Source: Gerris lacustris (lineage: Eukaryota > Arthropoda > Insecta > Hemiptera > Gerridae). Taken from it: a stretch of DNA of 64,000 bases. The position numbers were made by a program, and so were the translations under genes. The DNA lies in assembly GCA_951217055.1 (NCBI GenBank), contig OX578281.1, positions 29,699,101 through 29,763,100 on the forward strand. The letters are read 5' to 3'. Shown here in pieces: positions 46,421-58,020 of the stretch. Every line of letters begins with the position of its first letter. Position 1 is the first letter of the stretch. The notes under the pieces are model-generated. The model was not told where the DNA came from. It saw nothing but the letters and a program-made list of their open reading frames with translations, and did no database searches.

Positions 46421-46624
46421 TCATTTTGACGTTGAGTTGCTGTAGTATTAAAGAAAAAGGAAAAGGAAGATACACTTCCCCAAAAATCAAACCACGAAAT
46501 CTTGCGTTTTTTTAATTTTAACTGGTCTAATACCAAAGGACCACATTAATAATTTTAATCTCGGAAATGTTTTTTTTCGGAAATTTTTCCAATAAATGGC
46601 TGTTATTACCATGACTATAGAGTT

Positions 46625-46870
46625 TAAAAGAAAGTAAAACAACAACATTGTCTCCACTATTTTTATTAATAATTAACATACCTAATCGTTTCGACATTTT
46701 TTATCATCTTATTAATATAAAATTGTGGTGACAATATTGTTGTGTTACTTTCTATTAATCTCTCTCTGAAGATGATATTAAATGTCGAAACGCATTTTTT
46801 AATTATTAATATAAAATTGTGGTGACAATATTGTTGTGTTACTTTCTATTAACCTCTCTCTGAAGATTTT
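46625..46870. repeat. Nested inverted and direct repeats
   Basis: 'ATTAATATAAAATTGTGGTG', then ACAATATTGTTGTGTTACTTTCTATTAA... and CTCTCTCTGAAGAT, occurs twice in direct order (about 46711 and 46806). A third, inverted copy lies upstream at 46628-46680 ('AGAAAGTAAAACAACAACAT'). Together they form a foldback unit with a tandem arm. Confidence 0.75.
46766..46792 (+). ncRNA. Hammerhead-ribozyme-like core motif (uncertain)
   Basis: CTGAAGA (46766-46772) fits the invariant CUGANGA, and CGAAAC (46787-46792) supplies the GAAA after stem II, 14 nt later. In known hammerheads, including those of Penelope-like retroelements, these two boxes flank stem II. Here the 14 nt between (TGATATTAAATGTC) pair poorly, so the motif is probably decayed or coincidental. 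It sits in an inverted-repeat unit whose other arm carries a weaker version (minus strand about 46685-46712). Confidence 0.25.
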
Positions 46871-47039
46871 ATTATTATCTCTTTGCATGAATTGCCATTC
46901 ATTTGGCTTTTATTCAATATTTTTAGATTTTGATAAATAAGTCCATTAAAATACGAATGTAACCATATGAAATTGTTTTCCTGGGAAAACTCTTGTTTTA
47001 AAGATAATAATAAATAATTTTATTTAAAAAACATTTTTA

Positions 47040-47325
47040 AAAACAAGCTTTTATTCGTATTCTTCTCAGAAAACCCTTTCATTTGGTACCCATATCATGG
47101 GCGGGCTTAAAAAATAACAAGTCCTCTATCTTGTGCTGTCCGCCATGCTGTAAATATGCATTGTCATCCAAACTATACATGTATGCAAAATTTCAATTCA
47201 ATCAGTTGAGGATAACTGCTTTAAAATGTAGTTATTAAATAGATATTAAATAAATATTAGTTGTTAAATTTTACTTGAACGTACGTACATACATACATTG
47301 CAAGTTAAATAAAAGCTTGTAAAAT
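47040..47325 (-). repeat. R4 repeat, minus copy of an inverted pair
   Basis: On the minus strand: 'AAGCTTTTATTTAACTTGCA', 'CAGTTATCCTCAACTGATTG', 'AATTGAAATTTTGCATACAT' and 'GATATGGGTACCAAATGAAA', the same order as the plus strand of 49315-49630. Confidence 0.75.
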
Positions 47326-47329
47326 ATAT

Positions 47330-47900
47330 CTGTTTTGGCTGAAAATTGTAAACAATCACCTGCTGAACTTGAACACTTTTTCTTTTTAAATGTGTTTAGT
47401 TATAAAATTATTAAATCAGAAATTCAGTCTCACTTTGTTCGGGTTCGAGGTGGTTAATTATTTTTAATTATCAAGTTGGAATTACTACGTTTAAGTGCAG
47501 CGTTTATAACGCCGCGTTCATGTACACTGTACAGTACACGAGCGCTCAATCGTGTAGAATCGCCTTAAAGCTTAGCCGGCGCACTTCAATGAAGATGAGC
47601 TAATTGGCTATTGTCGGTGAAACCGATTTGATTTCAAACTAACTAATTGACGAACTAACTTCCAACTTATTAAATTAACTTTTAACTAATTAAATTACTT
47701 TGTAATTAAACTGGCCAAAGCATGTCTGTGTTGCTATGAGTTAGTTCAAAGAAATCTCGGCGTAGAGAATAACACCTATTGTGAGCTTAATCAACTTATG
47801 CTATTAAAAGGTGTATCTGGCCATGTCTTAAAACTATCAAATGTATTTTGTTCATTTATGTTTTCCACATGTATTTTATTTATTATTGGCAGTTTTTATT
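47330..47900. other. No recognisable gene
   Basis: 47330-47400 resembles 20885-20960. 47500-47600 is locally CpG-rich ('AACGCCGCGTTCATG'). Nothing else recognised. Confidence 0.4.
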
Positions 47901-47904
47901 GCCG

Positions 47905-48320
47905 AGCTTCCCTATGGTAACGGAGGCTATGTGATCGCTCTGAAGAACGATTTTTTTATGCTTACGAATTAAAAGAAATTAAACTAGAAAACCGTTTCAG
48001 ACATCAAGGAACATTTTTGGTCACGTGTCAAGATTTTTATGTACCACTCTATCTTAAAAACTACTCATCCGATTTTAATGATTTTAATTTTGATGGTAGG
48101 TATTAATTTGCCTAGTTGCCCTTATAAGTTTCAACCTTCTTCGGCCTTTAGTTTTCTTCCACATACGCCAAAAGGTTTTTTTTATTAACACATATCTAAA
48201 AAATTAATCATCTGATATTTAAGAAATTTTAAATATGGTTAGTCGAAAATAGTCCACAGATGGTCCCATATTAATTTCAACCTTCCACGGTCAACGAATA
48301 TTACTAAATTTATACTTTTA
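47905..48320 (+). repeat. R2 dispersed repeat, long copy
   Basis: 'CGAGCTTCCCTATGGTAACG', 'GTGATCGCTCTGAAGAACGA', 'GTTTCAGACATCAAGGAACA', 'CTTAAAAACTACTCATCCGA' and 'TTTTAATTTTGATGGTAGGT', continuing with weaker similarity. It matches the inverted copy at 60045-60530 over most of that order. Confidence 0.65.
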
Positions 48321-49310
48321 TTCCTGTAAAAATACCAAACCATTTTGACAGATTTGAATAGTAAGGAGGAATAAATAAATTAGACAATAATGGGTCGTAT
48401 AAATGCGAAACATCATTAAAGTACTTGATAAGAAGTGAGGAAGCTATGTGTCACACTCTTTGGCAGTTGGCAGACTTTTTTTATTATTATTATTTTTGTT
48501 GCTTTCACTCCGAAGAAACAAATTTATTTTGTGGTCGATTTGCCGGCTGTAGTTGCGGGTTATAAAGCTCTGCAGTACCATTTTCTGAGTGTTCTCCCAA
48601 TTAGTTTTTGATTGTGATTGTTATTGGGATTGTTCACGGGTCGTTAGCTATGAGCGAGGGTTGGGCTCCCCCCTTCTTGAATCAAACTTAGCTTATCTTT
48701 ACAGCATCCCTCCCAAGACATATAATTGTGTGGCACAATCATAAAGTATCTTTGTTGTTAAATACTTTTTATAATCTTCTTATCTACTAAATTACATGTG
48801 TGCAAACAATACCAAGCTGGGAGATGCAGTGGTTTTAATGCTTTAATAGTACATGTGACTGAACTAGACAAAATGCTTAAGCCTTGAAACTCTTAAGGGT
48901 GAAGGGTAATATTAATAACACTTAAGGATTAAAATCGATCCCTTATATCTTAAAAATACAAACAATAATAACTAAAAACTCAAATGTTCATTGAATCAGA
49001 GCCATGCTACAGATGTTATTGAAAGATTAGCTGAATGAGATACTCTTAATTTCTAGGAGAAACATAAAAAGTCAGGCAAACAATAATAGGTGTTAACAAT
49101 TCTTCATATAATAGCAATATACTATAGTGTGTAGAATTCAAACAAAGTTATACTACTATGTGACCCCATATTAGTTTCCAACAGTCTAATTTCTTATTGC
49201 TAAAAAATAATAAGTGTGTCCTCACTGGGAATCGAAATAGATCTAAATTTATGTGACTATTCGTCTAAAAGGACGTGAGGAAGCACGCAAATTCCTTATC
49301 AAATAGCGAA
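48321..49310. other. AT-rich sequence, nothing recognised
   Basis: A short 'GAGGAAGCTATGTGTCACAC' block at 48438-48457 is the same end sequence seen at 4376 and, inverted, near 60030. Otherwise nothing recognised. Confidence 0.4.
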
Positions 49311-49314
49311 TCAT

Positions 49315-49630
49315 TTTTAAAAGCTTTTATTTAACTTGCAATGTTTGGTATGTATATGTTCGGGTCAAATCTTGCAACTGAATTTTAAAGCAGTTATCCT
49401 CAACCGATTGAATTGAAATTTTGCATACACGTTTAGTTTGGATGACAATGCATGGTTAGCTAAGTGACGTCATTCTAAATCCAATATGGCGGACTAGTTA
49501 TTTTTTAAGAATGCCCATGATATGGGTATCAAATGAAAGGGTTTGATAGTTTGCTGAGAAGAATACGGAAAGTAACATGCCTTCACTTTAAATTCAATAT
49601 GGTGGAGGGCCCAATATATAAAAGCTTTTT
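49315..49630 (+). repeat. R4 repeat, plus copy of an inverted pair
   Basis: 'AAAGCTTTTATTTAACTTGC', 'GCAGTTATCCTCAACCGATT', 'ATTGAAATTTTGCATACACG', 'GATATGGGTATCAAATGAAA' and 'GCTGAGAAGAATACGGAAAG'. AAGCTTTT at both ends (49320, 49623) may mark its borders. Confidence 0.75.
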
Positions 49631-49764
49631 TTTACTATTAATTTATTTATTTACTCCTTAACAAATAGAGTCATTTTATTTACTATTTTTATTCTTTATT
49701 ACATAGCGAAATATTTTATTCTCAAACACTGAATATTACTAAAATTACAAATATATAATATATT

Positions 49765-49858
49765 ATTATTAATTTATATCTTCTTTTTTTTATTGTAGGT
49801 GAGTTCTATGTGTCTGATATATGAGTTTCACCGAAAAAAACAATATTTGACGTAAGTT
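49765..49858 (+). promoter_or_regulatory. Second candidate recursive-splice site or small exon
   Basis: The tract 'ATCTTCTTTTTTTTATTGTAG' ends at 49798. AG joins directly to GTGAGT at 49799, and GTAAGT follows at 49852, bounding a 53-nt segment open in one frame (VSSMCLIYEFHRKKQYL). The acceptor/donor junction, the next bases (GTGAGTTCTNTGTGT-like) and the downstream 'ACGTAAGTTNATTT' match the site at 21527. Because 51 and 53 nt differ in reading phase, mutually exclusive coding exons are less likely than ratchet points, unless one is a poison exon. Confidence 0.5.
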
Positions 49859-50173
49859 TATTTTTAATTATTAGGTACCTAGAGTAACCAATAAGAATGA
49901 TCAGTGTGTTTGAAAATCTAGTAAAGAAGAAAAGTTTTTTAGTCTTCCTGCAACTATAGCTCAAATACTAACAATAATTGGAAATTAAGGAAATCGAGGA
50001 TCAGTCAAAAGTGAAAATGAAATGTGTACTTTAATCAAGTTATGTATTTCCTTTTTATGCGTTATGTATTTCCTTATTAAAGACCGCAGTTTTTGTTTTA
50101 ATAAAACAAGAATGGTGATTACAGTTCTTGTTTTATAAAACAAAAATGGGGATCACAATTCTTGTTTTATACA

Positions 50174-50193
50174 CCCCCCCCCCCCCCCCCCCC
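50174..50193 (+). repeat. Poly-C tract, 20 bp
   Basis: Twenty C residues followed by 'GAAACGTCGGTAAAACCACA', which resembles the flank of the 33-bp tandem array at 6195, where the tract is poly-T. Confidence 0.85.
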
Positions 50194-50554
50194 GAAACGT
50201 CGGTAAAACCACAACTTTGATGATGATCCTAGCTATTCTCAGTTACAGTTAATAACAATAAACTTTATATCTCCGTGTCGCCTTAGCTAAAATTGATGAA
50301 ACATAAAAAAAGGGAAAATATACTATGTTGAAAATTATGAATAAATAAAAAGTAAATCTGGTATCGCTTCCGATAGAGTTTGAATTTGTCTGTATAAAAT
50401 GACATTCAAAGAAAATATTTTTTTTAATTTTTCACACCGGGCAAGATTCTTATTTGAATTCTCTATTATTAAAACTTCTGATTCCACTTAAAGTTAAAGA
50501 GGAAATAATTTTTTACTCTTTTAAATAGCTTACATTGTTTGTTAGGAAAAAGCT

Positions 50555-50715
50555 TGTAATCTATATTTAACCCATTTTCCTTCTACATAGAAAGCTGAAA
50601 CTTGCACAGATTATGTATTTCCGATGGCAATATACAGTAATCAGTCATTATTTTACAATATAGTTTGTATTAGCCGATAAATTAATAAGTATCCGAGAAA
50701 TGTGTACGGTAAAAT
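50555..50715 (-). repeat. R3 dispersed repeat, inverted copy
   Basis: The plus strand reads 'GTAATCTATATTTAACCCAT', 'TGAAACTTGCACAGATTATG' and 'TACAGTAATCAGTCATTATT', the reverse complement of the R3 blocks at 13440 and 33930. Confidence 0.65.
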
Positions 50716-50778
50716 TCAATAAATTGTTAAGGATGACCACACAGCTAATAGGACGATTAAAAGTAGAAAATTATGTTA

Positions 50779-50786
<8 letters not shown>

Positions 50787-50841
<55 letters not shown>
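50787..50841. repeat. Poly-A tract, about 55 bp
   Basis: The longest homopolymer in the window. It separates AT-rich text from a GC-richer block (50890-51065). If the block were a retroposed minus-strand copy this would be a poly-T at its 3' end, which argues against a processed pseudogene on that strand. Confidence 0.9.
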
Positions 50842-50842
<1 letters not shown>

Positions 50843-50889
50843 AGGGACAAATGAACCTTATTGGTTTTACGAACAATAATAAGTAGATT

Positions 50890-51065
50890 AGCGTGTAATA
50901 ACGGCGCAGCAGCCTTTCACCATAGGATCCGTTCTCGGCCGACTGCGCTGGCGGCCTTGTCCGATGCAACCGAATTACGTCCGACCATCTAGCCAAACGG
51001 ATCCGACAGACGCGGTTCTTGCCACTTGCTTTAAATTTCTCTGGCGTTTCGTATCTCCCAATGTA
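50890..51065. other. CpG-rich block next to poly-A
   Basis: Locally GC- and CpG-rich ('CTCGGCCGACTGCGCTGGCG' at 50934-50953, 'CGACAGACGCGG' later). A minus-strand frame of 119 codons covers it but degenerates into poly-Phe from the poly-A tract; the part encoded by the block is basic and has no recognisable motif. It may be a promoter, an exon or an old insertion. Confidence 0.3.
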
Positions 51066-51119
51066 CCATATACAATGTAAGATTAATTTTATGGGCCTTA
51101 TGGTGATTTTACTCAAGCG

Positions 51120-53430
51120 CTTGAACTCAAAAGAAAGTACGAGTATATAAATAGTAATATATATATTAAGAATATTTTAGAAATGCACAACTCATACTCA
51201 ATGGCGATAGCCCAACTTTTTACAGTTTTTTTTTTTTTTTTTTTATTGCCAATGATATTTGTTACAAATTATATTGATTATATTGGTTGACGTATAAACC
51301 GGGTTTTTTATACATGCAAAACTTGGCCAAGTTGTGTCTGGTATTATTTTTTTTCTTTACGCCAAAAACCGCATCTCTTTACAATATCGAGTATAATTTG
51401 ATCAGGGTATATATTTCAATGTATTATATCTAGCCAAGTATTCTTCTTCCTTCCTCCTTTCCTTAAGATTTATAGGTCTTAAATTTGTCACTTCATTTAT
51501 ATAAATCCTTTAAAAGCCCTAAAAAATAAATAATAGAATACTTAACCTACATAGCAATTTATATATTTGTTTTAAGATAAAAAAGAAAGATCAACCTTCT
51601 TTATTCCCCTTAGATTATAAAATGTAAGAACTTTTTACCGACGTAAAAAATAAAATCAAAGTACTTATAAAAAAATCACATCCTTACAAGAGAAAATGGG
51701 GGAGGGTAACTAAATAATAGAACCGTTTGTCGAATATAAAAATTATTGCAAAAGGGAAAAATGAAATGTAGGGTTATGGTTATATATTACTTTTTTTATC
51801 ATATGTTTTGTGTAGTTTTTTCCCCATTAAAATAAAAAAAAAAAAATTAAAAGCCCTTTATAAAAATGTTATATGGGTGGGGATGTTTTTTTCTATTTTA
51901 ACTTTGGGGTGTGTGGTATTTTTTTTTATTCGTAAATGTGTTTATAGGGGATGATTTTTTCCTGTATTAGGGTGAAGCAGGTAGTACAGGGATTTTGTTA
52001 AGCAGGTACCCTGCTTTTAAATTCCTTAGTAGTGTGGGTCGTGGGTACTTGGAGTGAGGGTACAGTAGTGGGGGAACTCCCCCTTGCCTGCTTGGAAGGA
52101 TATGGCTAGATTGCGCCTTCTACTAGAGATTGGGTTTAGTCTTTGCTACGCGTTCCATGTGCTAACGTCGTGCATTCCATTCGTTTTTTTTTTTACTTTA
52201 TTTTTTTTTGTTTTTACTTTCGTTAATATTTTCGTTATATTACGGGAACTTTTTTTGGTTTGAAACTATCGTTTAGTTTACGTGATTTTTTTTTTGTTTT
52301 AAATTCGAAGTTTGTTTTGTCGCTTGTTTACCGTACTTTGTGGGGGTGCCAAATAATTTCGGTTTTTATTTATCAAAATGAAAACTTGATTTCCTTTTGT
52401 GTTCTACACTAAAAAAAGGGCACACCTACTTTTGTATACCACCAAACCGTTTCAGGAAGTGAGTTCAAATTGTTATATACTTACATATTTATTGCTTATA
52501 TTAAATACAATTTTTTTCTGTTATGTCTTCCTTGTGTTACTCTTATAATAACGTTTAACGTTTCTTAGTACTTGTGTAATTCTGATCTTAATATTCCCTT
52601 GTGTTAGGTGCTCTTAACAATAATATAATAAATCATTTTACAGTTTTCCATTTTGTTTGCTATTTTAACATACTGTTAAACGTTCATCGTAGAAATTGAA
52701 GCGTTCTTTCATTCATTTTTTTTAAAAAATATCATTCTTCTTGGCTTTTTAGTAATAACATCCATCAATTTAATCATTTATAAAATCGTTATTTTATTTA
52801 AATAACATTTAAAGTTTGCATCTCTAAGCATGTACTGCCATTCAGTTTAACTCTTCAGTATATCTCTTAGTACTTGTGTTGATCTTATTTTAAACTCTTC
52901 ATTATATCTGTCTCTTAGTGCTAGTTTTTCTTAAGAGTGAATGTTACTACCACTGTTATTTGAGCTGACATTCTAACATTTACTATAGTATTTATCAACA
53001 TTTAGGGTTGTCAGTAAAAACAAAATGTAATAATACATTGTTTGGAAGTGTTATCAAAAATCGCGTTACGAGGTTCATATGCATTACTACTAGTTTTAAT
53101 ACAAACACAGCTGTTTTTGTTGTTGGTTTCTGTATTACTCTCACGACAAGAGTACAATATTTGACGCAACAGTAGTTGTTTTTACTGATATGCGAATCTG
53201 AACTATCCTATCTCAAAGACCATTAAATGGAGATCAATTAAAAGTACTTATGATAAACTTTAGCGATGAACTTGAGTTAGCATCAGGTCTTTGTTAAATT
53301 TTTAGTTTTTGTACGAGAAACTGGTTTTGATTTTTTTCTTGTGTTCTAAAATTTAACGTCTTTCTTTGTAAGTAGAGTAGTTGGTTCCTTGTATTGTTTA
53401 TTTGGTACTTCTTTAAAAGAATGAGTGCAG
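51120..53430. other. AT-rich sequence, nothing recognised
   Basis: About 2.3 kb. 51880-52160 is G/T-skewed on the plus strand. No gene, RNA or element end seen. Confidence 0.45.
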
Positions 53431-53432
53431 AA

Positions 53433-53592
53433 TGTTCTTCTTTAGACTGTTACTCCCCTTATCAAAACAGAAGTGGGATATTCCTTTATCCCAAGTACAT
53501 TGGACTAAACATCCCTTTTTCTTAATAGTTAATTAGACAAAGTCATTTTTATTTTAAAACAACATAGGGGAGTAACAATCTAAAGAAGTACT
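53433..53592. mobile_element. MITE, second copy of the TTCTTTAGATTGTTACTCC family
   Basis: 'GTTCTTCTTTAGACTGTTAC' then TCCCC at the left and 'GGGGAGTAACAATCTAAAGA' then AGTAC at the right form an inverted repeat of about 26 bp. The interior matches that of 32849-33010 in reverse ('CATTGGACTAAACATCCCTT'). Length 160 bp; no clear target duplication here. Confidence 0.75.
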
Positions 53593-54110
53593 GTTTATTG
53601 TATCTGCTGTTGGGTCTTAGGGAAAAATATTATAATACACTCCCGTTAGCAATATTTAGACCCCTTCTTGGGTCGAAATATTTCACTAGATTAGATTACA
53701 CCACATTGAAATCTTTGAATTAAAATGGAATATTTTTGAATGATTCTCGTCAATTTTTCTGCATTTAGATAATGTTTATTGCGCTTAAAGGTAGTATGCC
53801 TACGCACCAAGTTAAAGGTAGTAGGTTCAATTTTATTTCCCATTTACTCCTTACTTTTTTTCCTCCTTCTTTTTACTTGCTTGTCCACTGTCCACTACCG
53901 CTTTTCTTTGTGTTAAGATTGCTTAAACGTTCTTCTTTGTGTTTTTAAAATTTAACATCCTTAATCTTTGTAAATTCACCATTATAATTTGCATTAATAG
54001 ATGACGCCAAGTTTATCCAGTCATAAATTCCCATAATATTATTGTAATTATATTATATTTGCTCCTCTTTACAAGTCTTATCGAAATAAAACATGATTAT
54101 ACTTTAAAAG
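53593..54110. other. AT-rich sequence, nothing recognised
   Basis: Nothing recognised. Confidence 0.45.
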
Positions 54111-54112
54111 TA

Positions 54113-54215
<103 letters not shown>

Positions 54216-55008
54216 AATAATTATCTTACGTAATGTATATATTACGTTAACAATGTACCTGTACCATCTGTTTATTCTATCGAATAAATAACATATTATA
54301 TTACATTTCCATGTTACCTCCTACATACTGTACTCTGTAGTGTATTTTGTCAGTGTTTTAAACTCCGTAATGTGTACTCGCACTGTATTATTTATATACG
54401 TAGTACATAATATTTAATTAAGTTATTACTTTCTCTAAACTGTTAAGTTCTCAAAACATGTTAAGATAAAGTATATAGGTTGTTATCATCAAGTAATCCA
54501 TCGTTATGGGCGGGCTCATTAACCAAGAGTTAGTGAGGAAGGATTAAGAAATAGAGTTTACATGGTTATAAAAAAGAACATAACCGGCGGCTTTACAAAT
54601 ATTGACAACTATATTGTTCCCATAGTATGTGCATTTATTTTGTATTATATACTTATGTTAATTATGATAAATTATTATAATTGTTCTTTGTATTTTAATA
54701 CTCATACATAACCATCAATTCTGGTTAAAATTTAAGTTCGTTATGTAGTAAATTTTTCACGGTGTTTTGACGCAGAAATAGCTGGAATCTACCTCCCGCG
54801 AATAATGAAAGATAACGGTAGTAAATGAGTTAAAAATGGATGAAATATTTGTGTTTTAATAATTATAAGCAAGTATTATTACCAATTTAATGGCCATAAG
54901 CAACTACTAACTCCACTATAAGCATCTGTTAAATCTGCTGAAGCAACTCTTCTATGAGCAACTATTAACTTGCCAAGCAACTTGTTAATATGGTATAAGC
55001 AACTATTA
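54216..55008. other. AT-rich sequence with a minisatellite-like patch
   Basis: 54865-55010 has loose repeats of 'ATAAGCAACTATTAACT' (about four degenerate units). The hAT-like element at 55017 inserted into the last one, as ACTCAATT follows it. Confidence 0.5.
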
Positions 55009-55464
55009 ACTCAATTCATGGGCGTCGTCAGCAGTACAATATTGGGGGGGACACATTCCAGGAGGGGGGTCCGGGGGTCCTCCCCCGGAAAATTTTGAAA
55101 ATATGACCTCTCAAACTCTCAAAACAGCGTTTTTATGCATTTCTTATGTGAAATTTGATTTTAACTTTGTCATAAAATAAAGTAAACCTACGGTGTAGTT
55201 CGTTGACAAAACTATGAACACAAGTATTTTTATAAAAATAGCAAACTGAAATAGTAACTTAACAGTAGTAAATGTAATATAATAAAAGTTGTGCTCGTAA
55301 TCATTGTAGATTAAATAGATCAGTAAATAGCAATTATGTCACGTTTTATATAGGGTTAGGGATAGGTTAGGTCAGGTCAAAAAGTAATAAACTTAACCTA
55401 AACTAACAAGTTGCAAGTTTCAAACAAATAAGATTTAATTTATCGAGATGCTACAACCGAAATC

Positions 55465-55800
55465 ATTTTTTGGGTTTTGAGGTCATCCTAGAAACCCTTA
55501 TGCTTTTGGTAGATCATCCGTCGCATCTTGGATCAAACCCCCCGACCTATTGTAGCTAGAGATTGGAAATTTGGTAGACAAGTTAAACTTTTTTGCCCAA
55601 AAACAGGAAAAATTTTATGAACTTCACAACTCAAAATTTCTTCGATCAGCGAGCTTTTGCGATTTTTCGTAATTTTTGAGAAGGGTATCATTGTAAAGGT
55701 ATTGAAATGTAGATTACAAATATTATATAGTTTCCAAAATGGTGGCCATATTACCCCCAAAATTACCAAACCAAATCCCCCATAAAACGGCCCCCTATTC
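55465..55800 (+). repeat. R5 dispersed repeat inside the hAT-like element
   Basis: 'GAGGTCATCCTAGAAACCCT', 'GTAGCTAGAGATTGGAAATT', 'TTTGCCCAAAAACAGGAAAA' and 'TGGCCATATTACCCCCAAAA' match 42620-43000 in order. The repeat continues after the nested MITE at 56004. Confidence 0.55.
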
Positions 55801-55801
55801 C

Positions 55802-55995
55802 CAGTGGCGTAACTATGGGCCCACGCGGGCCCGCATCGTGGGGGGCCCCCAATAACTGGAAATACTATCCTTGTACCAACGTCGAGGGGGGCCCCCAATC
55901 CTGAACGCAAGAGGCTTTTTTTGCTCATCAATTTGTTTTGGCAAGGGCCCCCAAAAAGTTTTCGGGGGGTCCCCTATGGTCTAGCTACGCCACTG
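55802..55995. mobile_element. Nested hAT MITE, 194 bp, with 8-bp target duplication
   Basis: Left end CAGTGGCGTAACTATGGG; reverse-complemented right end CAGTGGCGTAGCTAGACC. CCTATTCC flanks both sides (55794-55801, 55996-56003). CAGTGGCGTA-type ends with 8-bp duplications are well known for hAT MITEs in animals. It sits inside the 1.9-kb hAT-like element and is therefore younger. The 132-codon minus-strand frame at 55533-55931 runs through it and is not a gene. Confidence 0.9.
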
Positions 55996-56920
55996 CCTAT
56001 TCCCTATAAGGAAAGGCCTTAAAAATTAGGAAAAAATACATCAAAATATACTTCTCTGTGGGCCGAAGATATTTCCGGGAGTTAATATAAAAAAGCCAAA
56101 TTTTGGAAATTTTAGGGGGGCCGTAACCGTGGTGACTAAAAGTATTTATTTTTTGTCATTTTAGAGTGAGGTATTATATTAAAGATATTGACATGTAGAT
56201 TAAAAATTTATATCGTTTGTGGCGACCATTTTACCCACAAAATTACCAAATAATACATACCTAAGATGCTAAAGGATAATATACAATTCAGAACTTGTTC
56301 CTCTTAAGTGCAACTTTTTATACATATTTTAGTAGAAATGTAGGGAAATATGATTTTTTATGATCGAAGAAACCATTTTAGTAGCTTGCTGGCAAGTACA
56401 TATCGGTTCAGTACATATCAGTATATATGTTTTATATACTGTAAAAAGGAACAATTTGAAAGAGCCGACTTTAACGGATGTTTAGAAATAGGTGGGGCGT
56501 ATTATGCAGATTTACCGCACACAATAAATAACATGTTCCATGTTCGTCATCATTTTGAAAGGGGATGGGGGGGGAGACACTAGGTCTTCACACAAAGTAT
56601 TTGTAATAACTGATAACAGGTTTCTAACTGAATCTGAAGATTCCATATTAGTTTTTCACTGTTAACAGTAACATGGATCGAAGTGACATACAGTGGATAA
56701 TATATTATTAATGATAAAATATATGTAGAAAAGTAAAAACCGGTTAGATATTTCAAACTTTTTAAAAAATGGGTTACATATTTTATACTTTTTTTAATTT
56801 TTTAAAAAACGGGTTAGGTATTTTAAACTTTTTTTTAGGTTAAATTCTTTATTCCATCTCAAACATTGGGGGGGACGCGTCCCCCCTGTCCCCCCCGGCG
56901 ACGACGCCCGTGACTCAATT

Positions 56921-57440
56921 GCTATGTACCGCAAACGGGTTGTTATAATTCAAAAACATCAGCAATGGATATTGGATGCTCTTGTAGCGACAATTCTTTG
57001 TTGTTAAATGTCATTTTTTTCAATTGTTTTTTTCTTGACTTACGTCTATAATTAACTTAACGAATATTTATTTTCTAGTTTTATGATTTACAAATTCTTC
57101 TCCTCTATTCCGCGTCTTATTACAAAACTCGTTATGTTGCGATGACTTTATCTAAAAAAAAAATTGATTCTTGCGGTTTTATAACTAAATTCCTCGTAAA
57201 ACACAACTTTTAAAATAAATATTAACAATGTGACTCAATACTTAATTTTTTTTAAATTCTTGGAATAACTATGTATTGAATTACGTTTGTTGTATTTTGT
57301 TTTACATCATTTCTACGAAAATTTGATTTACACTATTGTAATTATTCGAAAATGTAAATTCTTAGATATTGATATTAGTAGTTATAGTTATAAGCCTGGC
57401 CTCTTATTTTAATGTGTAATAAGTAAGCTATGTACTGTGG
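56921..57440. other. AT-rich sequence, nothing recognised
   Basis: Nothing recognised. Confidence 0.45.
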
Positions 57441-57550
<110 letters not shown>

Positions 57551-57689
57551 TTCCATAGCTTAAGACGGTTTACTCATCGTTTATAACCATTTAATTAGGA
57601 ATTTGCACCCGATCCTATGCTCTGTGGGAAATTTTATTTCTTCTCATGTTCCTTGATTTTTTATATCACGGCTTGCTCTGCAATTTAGA

Positions 57690-58020
57690 TATAATTACAA
57701 CAAAAAAATATATTTGCAGCAAAGATTCCGCCCACTGAATATAATAAAAAAAAATCATTTGTTCTGCAGTAACTGTAATTATAATAGAGGAGGATAATAT
57801 TATTGTGGATGTTTGGAACTAAAGAACCTAGATTTAATTTTTTTAGTAAAGTCGAAACATGTTTTACAATCTTAAACCTTATTATTACTTAAAAATGTTG
57901 AAATTAGATAAACTAAATTAAAACGTGAAGAATTTGGAGTAATGATCCCGCCCATTGAATATAATTAAGATTTTCAATTGTACTCCAAGAACTGTAATTA
58001 TTATAGTGAGAATAATCACT
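57690..58020. repeat. Local duplication
   Basis: 'CCGCCCACTGAATATAATAA' (57728) and 'CCCGCCCATTGAATATAATT' (57947) start two units about 220 bp apart. Both continue with 'TAACTGTAATTATAATAG' or a close variant, so a segment has been duplicated in tandem. Confidence 0.6.

Larger units (their letters stand above)
55017..56912. mobile_element. hAT-like element, 1896 bp, with 8-bp target duplication
   Basis: The left end is CATGGGCGTCGTC and the reverse-complemented right end is CACGGGCGTCGTC. ACTCAATT occurs at both borders (55009-55016, 56913-56920), an exact 8-bp duplication as made by hAT transposases. Subterminal runs of G (left) and C (right) are GC-rich. The interior is AT-rich, with an R5 repeat (55465-55800), a nested MITE (55802-55995) and a second partial R5-like block (56150-56260). 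No transposase is recognisable, so it is non-autonomous. Confidence 0.85.

Noticed and set aside
50757..51116. 119-codon minus-strand open frame as a gene
   Set aside because: Its last third is poly-Phe encoded by the poly-A tract, and the rest shows no motif.
55533..55931. 132-codon minus-strand open frame as a gene
   Set aside because: It runs from an R5 repeat into a nested hAT MITE, so it is a chimera of mobile-element sequence.
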